Below are positions 7,523 through 11,125 of a stretch of DNA of 11,125 nucleotides, in pieces. The translations under genes were made by a program, and so were the position numbers. The DNA is from JAWXBM01 sp037968555 (lineage in GTDB: Bacteria > Pseudomonadota > Gammaproteobacteria > Xanthomonadales > SZUA-36), in NCBI GenBank assembly GCA_037968555.1, contig JBBKVS010000144.1, positions 1-11,125 of the forward strand, in the 5' to 3' direction. The first letter of the stretch is position 1. Every line of letters begins with the position of its first letter. The notes beneath the pieces were generated by a model. It was not told the origin of the DNA. It saw only the letters and a program-made list of their open reading frames with translations, and searched no databases.

Positions 7523-7732
7523 TCAAATTTCCCTTTTGTCACGGTTTGAAAAATTGCCCGTGCGCCATCCATTGGCACATACAGTTTGTTTAAGCAAGTT
7601 ACGTGCCATCACCGAGGCGAGCAGGAACTGGCGCCACTGCTGGCCAACGGCACGCTCATCCAGGGAGCGGGCTTGACGACTTCTGTCATTGGGTGACAAA
7701 AAAGGCTTTTTTTCGTCAAATGGTGCGTTCAA
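7523..7732 (-). CDS. doubtful 69-residue ORF directly upstream of pilU
   Basis: An open frame from a TTG at 7732, with AGGTG about 6 nt before it, to a TGA at 7525-7523, only 3 nt before the pilU GTG. The pilU ribosome site lies inside its last codons, so translation of the two could be linked. The predicted peptide is basic, with a charged N-terminal part (DEKKPFLSPNDRSRQ) and a short amphipathic stretch (WRQFLLASVMARNLLKQ). There is no signal peptide, no known motif and no family that I recognise. The codons in the middle are G/C-ending like those of the neighbours. The TTG start and small size keep the confidence low; the stretch may simply be the pilU 5' leader. Confidence 0.33.
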   Translation of the reverse strand: MNAPFDEKKPFLSPNDRSRQARSLDERAVGQQWRQFLLASVMARNLLKQTVCANGWRTGNFSNRDKREI

Positions 7733-7785
7733 ACGACACCTAAGACTCGAGCTCCTACCTTTAGGTTTTTGCCGCTGCCGATATT

Positions 7786-7824
7786 ATCAAAGGGGTCAAA
7801 TCAAGTTGTTTTGACCCCTTTGAT
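7786..7824. repeat. perfect 15-bp inverted repeat, likely terminator or palindromic repeat
   Basis: Arms ATCAAAGGGGTCAAA (7786-7800) and TTTGACCCCTTTGAT (7810-7824) are exact complements around a 9-nt loop. The hairpin starts 12 nt after the stop codon of the mono-haem cytochrome gene, where a transcription terminator is expected; the minus-strand arm is followed by a T/A-rich stretch (TTTGATAATAT) rather than a pure U-run. The core CAAAGGGGTCA resembles dispersed palindromes of gammaproteobacteria, and a half copy (13 of 15 bases) lies at 10698-10712. It may therefore be a REP-like element serving as a terminator. Confidence 0.65.
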
Positions 7825-7836
7825 CCTGCTTAAGCG

Positions 7837-8433
7837 CTAGCCCTCTTCAGCCACCACCGGGTCGGGCACTTGATTGCTGATGGCCGGAATGGATTGCAAA
7901 TAGATGAAAATGGATTCCAGGTCTGCATCTGTCATCTGCTTGTAAACCGGGATTGGCATGGGCGGCAAAATCACCCGACCACGGCCAAGGTGCCTGCCAG
8001 TTCGGATGGTGTCGACGAAATCTCGCGTCGTCCATTTTCCCAGCCCGGTTTCGAGGTCAGGTGTCAGGTTGGCCGTATAGCTGGTACCCCAGGGCCCGGC
8101 ATGTGCCGTTGCGGTGCCGGAGACAACGATTTGCCATGGGCCCTCCGGCAGGCTGGGAACCGGTGGCATGACCAGTTCTTCCGGATGCCCAGATAACATC
8201 CGGCTCATGTCCGGCTCGGGGCCATTGGGTCCGGGCTGGAATGGCGTATGACAATCATGGCAGCCCGAAGTGTTAACCAGGTATTTGCCGCGCTCAAGTG
8301 AAGCGCCAGTCGCAGTAGACTGAATCACCACCGAAGTGTTTGAGTCACTCGCCAGTGCGGGTTCCAAGGTCCACAAAAAGAGTGGGGCCAGCATCAGAAT
8401 CAGTCCTGAAGCACCAAGTTTTAGGGTGTTCAT
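7837..8433 (-). CDS. exported mono-haem cytochrome c
   Basis: A 198-residue periplasmic electron carrier. The signal peptide spans about 1-29 (GLILMLAPLFLW, cleavage near ALA-SD). One haem site, CHDCH (58-62), lies in the family context ERGKYLVNTSGCHDCHTPF, followed by SGHP (81-84). The likely sixth ligand is Met159 in LPPMPIP. The layout matches small cytochromes that accept electrons from periplasmic dehydrogenases, but no dehydrogenase gene is adjacent. The ATG overlaps the stop of the upstream di-haem cytochrome by 1 nt (TAATG), so the two are translated together and may form a complex or a relay (inference). There is no membrane helix after the signal, so it should be soluble, or anchored only if the signal is not cleaved. 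Confidence 0.88.
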   Translation of the reverse strand: MNTLKLGASGLILMLAPLFLWTLEPALASDSNTSVVIQSTATGASLERGKYLVNTSGCHDCHTPFQPGPNGPEPDMSRMLSGHPEELVMPPVPSLPEGPWQIVVSGTATAHAGPWGTSYTANLTPDLETGLGKWTTRDFVDTIRTGRHLGRGRVILPPMPIPVYKQMTDADLESIFIYLQSIPAISNQVPDPVVAEEG

Positions 8434-9455
8434 TATTGATGTTCCTCATCAGTAGTTAGGTCAAGGTCAATCCAGTTTTGCAGCAGCGCGATGGCTTCCT
8501 GGTCAGGCACGCGACGTCCCAGAGGTGGCATTCGGGTTACCGGGTTGCGTGAATGCAGCCGAAAGAACAGGGCGCTGGCTGCGGCGTCACCGGGTTTGAT
8601 TCGCGTGCTCACGCCGGGTGACACGGTCTCACCCGGATAGTGGAGAGTGGTTTCCAGAGTGCGTGCCAGGCTGCCAGCACTGTTGCTGGCCTTTTGTAAA
8701 AGCACCAGGTCGAGGGTGTCGAGGGTGCCTGCGTCGTTGTGGCAGGTTCCACAGTTGCCATGTAAGTAACCCAGGGCCGCCCGGCCGACAGGCGTCGCCG
8801 CCGCTATGCGTGGGGGGTGCTGCAGGAATTCGTCTGGCAGATTTCGCAGCAGGCCCCGTTCGTGCAGGACCAACATATCGGCCTGGTCCGGCTGGAGTAT
8901 TTCTCCGTGTGGGGCCAGCGGGTCTCGATCGGGCGATAACTGCAATGCCGTGACGCCGAGTAAGGGCCCGGCTCCGCCGTCGTGGCAGGCGAGGCAATCT
9001 TCACGCGATGGAATGGGATAGCGCTGTCCCGGGGCGTCCTCGACTCGATGACGAGAGATACCCTCCGCAGGGGCCAGCATTGCATCGCTGCCATCTTCGG
9101 TCCAGACATAGCTTGAGAAGCGCCAGCTACCGTCCTGCAGTTTTTCGATCAGGCGCGTTTCCACCGGGCTACCGAAGCCGAATTCTTTCCAGGCTTTGGT
9201 CCCTGGCGGAAAAACCCATGCGTCGACATCGCTGGCATCAATGCTCTCGCCAGGGGGCAAGTAAAGCCAACGTCGCTTCTTGGCGCCATCCGACCACAAG
9301 GGGTACTGGGGCGAAAACGCAATAACGTCGTCGGCTATTTGCACGGTCTGCACAGAGTAAAGACCGGTTTCGCTAAGCCGATCAGGCAAAACGTCCGCGC
9401 CGGAGTGTCCGGCTACGCTGAGCAAGAAACCGATAGCGATGAAAATATTGTTCAT
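8433..9455 (-). CDS. di-haem cytochrome of the SO2930/HNE_0200 family (TIGR03806)
   Basis: A 340-residue exported protein. The signal peptide covers about 1-20 (MNNIFIAIGFLLSVAGHSGA). The N-terminal half has family-typical stretches: LSETGLYS, FSPQYPLWSDGAKKRRWLYLPP, WVFPPGTKAWKEF, and SSYVWTEDGSDAMLAP. Two haem sites follow, CLACH (154-158) and CGTCH (235-239, in GYLHGNCGTCHN). TRMPPLG near residue 309 supplies a probable Met ligand. The family is uncharacterised; it often pairs with a beta-helix protein (TIGR03805), which is not the direct neighbour here. The frame is open further upstream to 9797, but that part crosses the divergent LysR gene and has no family features; the ATG at 9455 gives the signal peptide and is the start chosen. 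Its ribosome site is weak (GAAAAGA). The substrate is unknown. Confidence 0.88.
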   Translation of the reverse strand: MNNIFIAIGFLLSVAGHSGADVLPDRLSETGLYSVQTVQIADDVIAFSPQYPLWSDGAKKRRWLYLPPGESIDASDVDAWVFPPGTKAWKEFGFGSPVETRLIEKLQDGSWRFSSYVWTEDGSDAMLAPAEGISRHRVEDAPGQRYPIPSREDCLACHDGGAGPLLGVTALQLSPDRDPLAPHGEILQPDQADMLVLHERGLLRNLPDEFLQHPPRIAAATPVGRAALGYLHGNCGTCHNDAGTLDTLDLVLLQKASNSAGSLARTLETTLHYPGETVSPGVSTRIKPGDAAASALFFRLHSRNPVTRMPPLGRRVPDQEAIALLQNWIDLDLTTDEEHQ

Positions 9456-9604
9456 TCTTTTCGCCCGCAGTTTTGTGTTTCCAGGTGTGCAAGGAATGCT
9501 TGGGCCCATTTTAGCGCCACCTGTTGCCACCGCGCCAAATCGTATTGACGCAACGGCCCGTAAAGGCGCAATGTAGTCCTCATTGGCACGAAGAAAAACA
9601 GCAT
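9452..9604 (-). CDS. doubtful 50-residue ORF overlapping the di-haem cytochrome start (ATGA)
   Basis: On the minus strand an ATG at 9604 (or a second at 9583) opens a frame that ends in TGA at 9454-9452, overlapping the cytochrome ATG by 4 nt (ATGA). The predicted peptide has a natural-looking helix (DLARWQQVALKWAQAFLAHLE) but no known motif, and neither ATG has a ribosome site. Codon use is mixed, with rare AGG and CTA. If translated, it could drive translation of the cytochrome by coupling, which would make up for that gene's weak ribosome site. It may equally be chance within the divergent promoter region. Confidence 0.22.
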   Translation of the reverse strand: MLFFFVPMRTTLRLYGPLRQYDLARWQQVALKWAQAFLAHLETQNCGRKE

Positions 9605-9642
9605 CGGATTGAATTGATTGTTCAGAAAAACGGAATAATCGA
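9456..9642. promoter_or_regulatory. divergent promoter region between the cytochromes and the LysR gene
   Basis: This 187-nt space must carry the promoters for both directions. LysR-type proteins commonly bind such a gap to control the divergent operon and themselves. A dyad CAATG-N7-CATTG lies at 9569-9585; its spacing is not the classical T-N11-A. AT-rich DNA (GATTGAATTGATTGTTCAG) lies just before the regulator gene. I see no convincing -35/-10 pair on either strand. Confidence 0.45.
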
Positions 9643-10608
9643 ATGGACCAGCTACATTGCATGCGGGTTTTCGTCCGGGTAGTTGAGCACGGCGCATTCG
9701 TTCGCGCCGCAGATGACCTGGCAATTTCACGTGCTTCAGTGACCACCGCAGTTTCCCAACTGGAAAGGCAACTCGGTGTACGCCTGCTCAACCGCACGAC
9801 CCGGCGCTTGAGCCTGACCGAAGAAGGGCGCGCCTACTATCACGATTGCGTTCGAATTCTCGGGCAGATTGATGAGTCTCAAGAACACATTGCTGACGCA
9901 CAACGTTCTCCGAGTGGGCGCTTGCGCTTGTCCATCGCGCAATCCTTTGAAGCCATGTCTTTCTTCCCACTGTTGAATGAATTCATGCGCCTGCATCCTG
10001 GCTTAAGCGTTGAGGTTATTGTGACTGACCGGGCAGTAAACCTGGTTGAAGAAGGCATAGACTGTGCTATGCGTGGAACGGAGATTCCCGCTGATGCCCT
10101 GCTGGTCGCGCGCAAGGTGATGAAATCCCGCTGGTTAACTTGTGCTTCTCCTTCCTACCTGGCGAAACATGGCACGCCGGGTTCAGTTAATGAGCTCGAA
10201 GAACACAATTGTGTGCGTTTTATTTCACCTTCTACAGGTCGAAGTCGGGAATGGTTTTTCAATCAGCACGGCAGGATCACGCGCCATGTACCCACTGGAA
10301 ATCTTGCTCTGACATCCCTGGATGCCGCAGCTGCAGCAGCCTTGGCGGGTATCGGAATTGTGCAGGTGCCGGATGTGCTGGTGTGCCACCTGGTGATGGA
10401 GCGGCGCCTGAAACCCTTGCTGACCGAGCTGGTGGCAAAGTCCTTGCCCGTCATGCTGGTCTATCCACGAAACCGGTATTTACCGGCCCGGGTTCGCGCA
10501 TTCATCGATTTCATTGATCGCGCTTATCCCAAGGAAGGTTGGTGGACAAAAATTGAAACTGTGATTAATGCTGACGACGACTGTGCCTTGCAGGAACGCT
10601 CCGGGTAA
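9643..10608 (+). CDS. LysR-type transcriptional regulator (CrgA-like)
   Basis: A 321-residue DNA-binding regulator. The N-terminal winged helix-turn-helix (about 1-60) is classical: MDQLHCMRVFVRVVEHGAF, then RAADDLAISRASVTTAVSQLERQLG, then LLNRTTRRLSLTEEG. The linker helix runs to about 88, and SGRLRLSIAQSF (91-102) opens the effector domain, which includes VNLVEEGIDCAMRG (130-143) and GIGIVQVPDV. This pattern belongs to the CrgA/AaeR-like branch. A C-terminal tail of about 25 residues after FIDRAYP is longer than usual. The ATG at 9643 has GGA 8 nt upstream, and MDQL is a typical LTTR start; a second Met at residue 7 is less likely. It is divergent from the cytochrome pair, which is its most likely target (inference from LTTR practice). 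The inducer is unknown. Confidence 0.92.
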   Translation: MDQLHCMRVFVRVVEHGAFVRAADDLAISRASVTTAVSQLERQLGVRLLNRTTRRLSLTEEGRAYYHDCVRILGQIDESQEHIADAQRSPSGRLRLSIAQSFEAMSFFPLLNEFMRLHPGLSVEVIVTDRAVNLVEEGIDCAMRGTEIPADALLVARKVMKSRWLTCASPSYLAKHGTPGSVNELEEHNCVRFISPSTGRSREWFFNQHGRITRHVPTGNLALTSLDAAAAAALAGIGIVQVPDVLVCHLVMERRLKPLLTELVAKSLPVMLVYPRNRYLPARVRAFIDFIDRAYPKEGWWTKIETVINADDDCALQERSG

Positions 10609-10924
10609 ATTGCGCGTCTTTGGGTATGACTGTCTCGAACTGTTGGCGATACTGAATTCATAAGGGTCTTTGATTTAACCAAACCGGGTTAGCTCACTCT
10701 GGCCCCTTTGATCGTTTGTTCCCACCCTCTACTAAGACCAATTCTTAGTCATCGCCAAAACTGCATGGCAGAAACTGCGGCTGCTTTCCGTATAACTAAT
10801 TGAGAGATTCTTTTTGTGCTGAAAAACCATTGGTGCCGCCTGGCCCGCAAAGCCTGGCCGAACGGATTTTTTCAGGAAGCAAGCGCAGCCTGCGCTATTT
10901 GGATCTAGGGACAGGGAATTGAAT
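10609..10924. other. 316-nt intergenic region: half palindrome, dyad and possible structured leader
   Basis: No convincing gene lies here. From left to right there is a half copy of the 7786-7824 palindrome (10698-10712), a 7-bp dyad (10731-10749), a -10-like TATAAC (10791-10796) without a good -35, a hairpin made of GCCTGGC repeats (10838-10844 and 10852-10858, one T-T mismatch), and a hairpin AGCGCA-GCC-TGCGCT (10882-10896). A 30-codon open frame from GTG 10816 to TAG 10908 crosses these hairpins. An AGGGAA ribosome site at 10913-10918 serves the gene starting at 10925. I see no clear terminator for the LysR gene. Confidence 0.5.
10731..10749. promoter_or_regulatory. 7-bp dyad, possible operator
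   Basis: ACTAAGA (10731-10737) and TCTTAGT (10743-10749) are exact complements around CCAAT, 19 bp in all. No U-run follows, so an operator for a dimeric regulator is more likely than a terminator. It lies about 42 nt upstream of the TATAAC element before the right-edge gene. The regulator is unknown. Confidence 0.3.
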
Positions 10925-11125
10925 ATGAGATTGTTACCATCACTGATTTGCCTTGGGCTAACCCTGCTGCTGTCGACCAGCGCTCATGCGGCTATCTACT
11001 GGGTAGGAGACAGTGACGCTTGCACCGGGAGCAGTGTCAAGTCCAGCGTTCCTGCCGCCATGCTTGCCGCACAGCTCAGTCCGGAGGCCGACGAAATACG
11101 GCTGACCAGGACCCTCGATTACGTC
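10925..11125 (+). CDS. start of a secreted protein, possibly beta-helix type (runs off the right edge)
   Basis: The frame opens at ATG 10925 and stays open to the window edge (67 residues). A strong signal peptide (MRLLPSLICLGLTLLLSTSAHA) ends near residue 22. The mature part begins AIYWVGDSDACTGSSVKS and continues with VPAAMLAAQLSPEADEIRLTRT. This order, a short strand, then DxxC, then an alanine-rich helix and (A)DEIRL, is what secreted right-handed beta-helix proteins often show before their repeats, where the helix caps the solenoid; that is a guess from 45 residues. The ribosome site AGGGAA (10913-10918) is well placed. It is co-directional with the LysR gene but 316 nt away, so it probably has its own promoter. 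Confidence 0.68.
   Translation, partial: MRLLPSLICLGLTLLLSTSAHAAIYWVGDSDACTGSSVKSSVPAAMLAAQLSPEADEIRLTRTLDYV

Noticed and set aside
9456..9797. N-terminal extension of the di-haem cytochrome frame
   Set aside because: The frame is open but crosses the start of the divergent LysR gene and would bury the signal peptide in mid-protein; the ATG at 9455 fits the family and export.
10846..10854. Calling a c-di-GMP-I riboswitch as an annotated feature
   Set aside because: CGCAAAGCC is present, but the paired GGCAAACC segment and the standard second stem are not, and the bases also read as ordinary codons; kept only as a low-interest finding.
1..11125. CRISPR array, tRNA, rRNA, insertion sequence or prophage
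   Set aside because: I saw no spaced repeat array, no cloverleaf or rRNA stretches, no transposase or integrase, and no target-site duplications.

Overview
The window looks like chromosomal DNA of a gammaproteobacterium. A Cus-type copper/silver efflux operon close to the enteric one, a PilU-type twitching motor and a CrgA-like LysR regulator fit that group. GC content is moderate and there is no sign of plasmid or phage. I cannot name the genus. All genes lie on the minus strand except the LysR gene and the partial gene at the right edge.

Positions 1-5003 (minus) hold a metal-efflux operon, read from right to left: a small secreted Cys-rich protein, a TolC-family outer-membrane channel (CusC type), a periplasmic adaptor (CusB type) and the first 580 codons of the RND pump (CusA type), which runs off the left edge. 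The last three genes overlap by 4 and 8 nt. The adaptor carries Met sites at its N-terminus and a CusF-like copper-chaperone domain fused at its C-terminus, so the chaperone, normally a separate protein, is built in. Together they would take Cu(I)/Ag(I) from the periplasm across the outer membrane.

Positions 5194-7732 (minus) hold a second group: a doubtful 69-aa ORF, a PilU-type retraction ATPase, a 57-aa Cys/His-rich ORF that starts inside the pilU stop codon (TGATG), and a GT11-like (fucosyltransferase-type) glycosyltransferase. No pilT or pilin gene is in view.

Positions 7837-9455 (minus) hold two overlapping cytochrome genes: a di-haem cytochrome of the uncharacterised SO2930/HNE_0200 family (TIGR03806) and a mono-haem cytochrome c. 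A perfect 15-bp inverted repeat lies 12 nt after the second stop codon. A LysR-type regulator (9643-10608, plus) is divergent from them. After a 316-nt gap with a dyad and a possibly structured leader, a secreted protein begins at 10925 and leaves the window after 67 residues; its start looks like that of a beta-helix protein.

Most genes belong to known families. The least explained items are the TGATG-coupled 57-aa ORF between pilU and the glycosyltransferase, and the cytochrome pair, whose electron partners are unknown.
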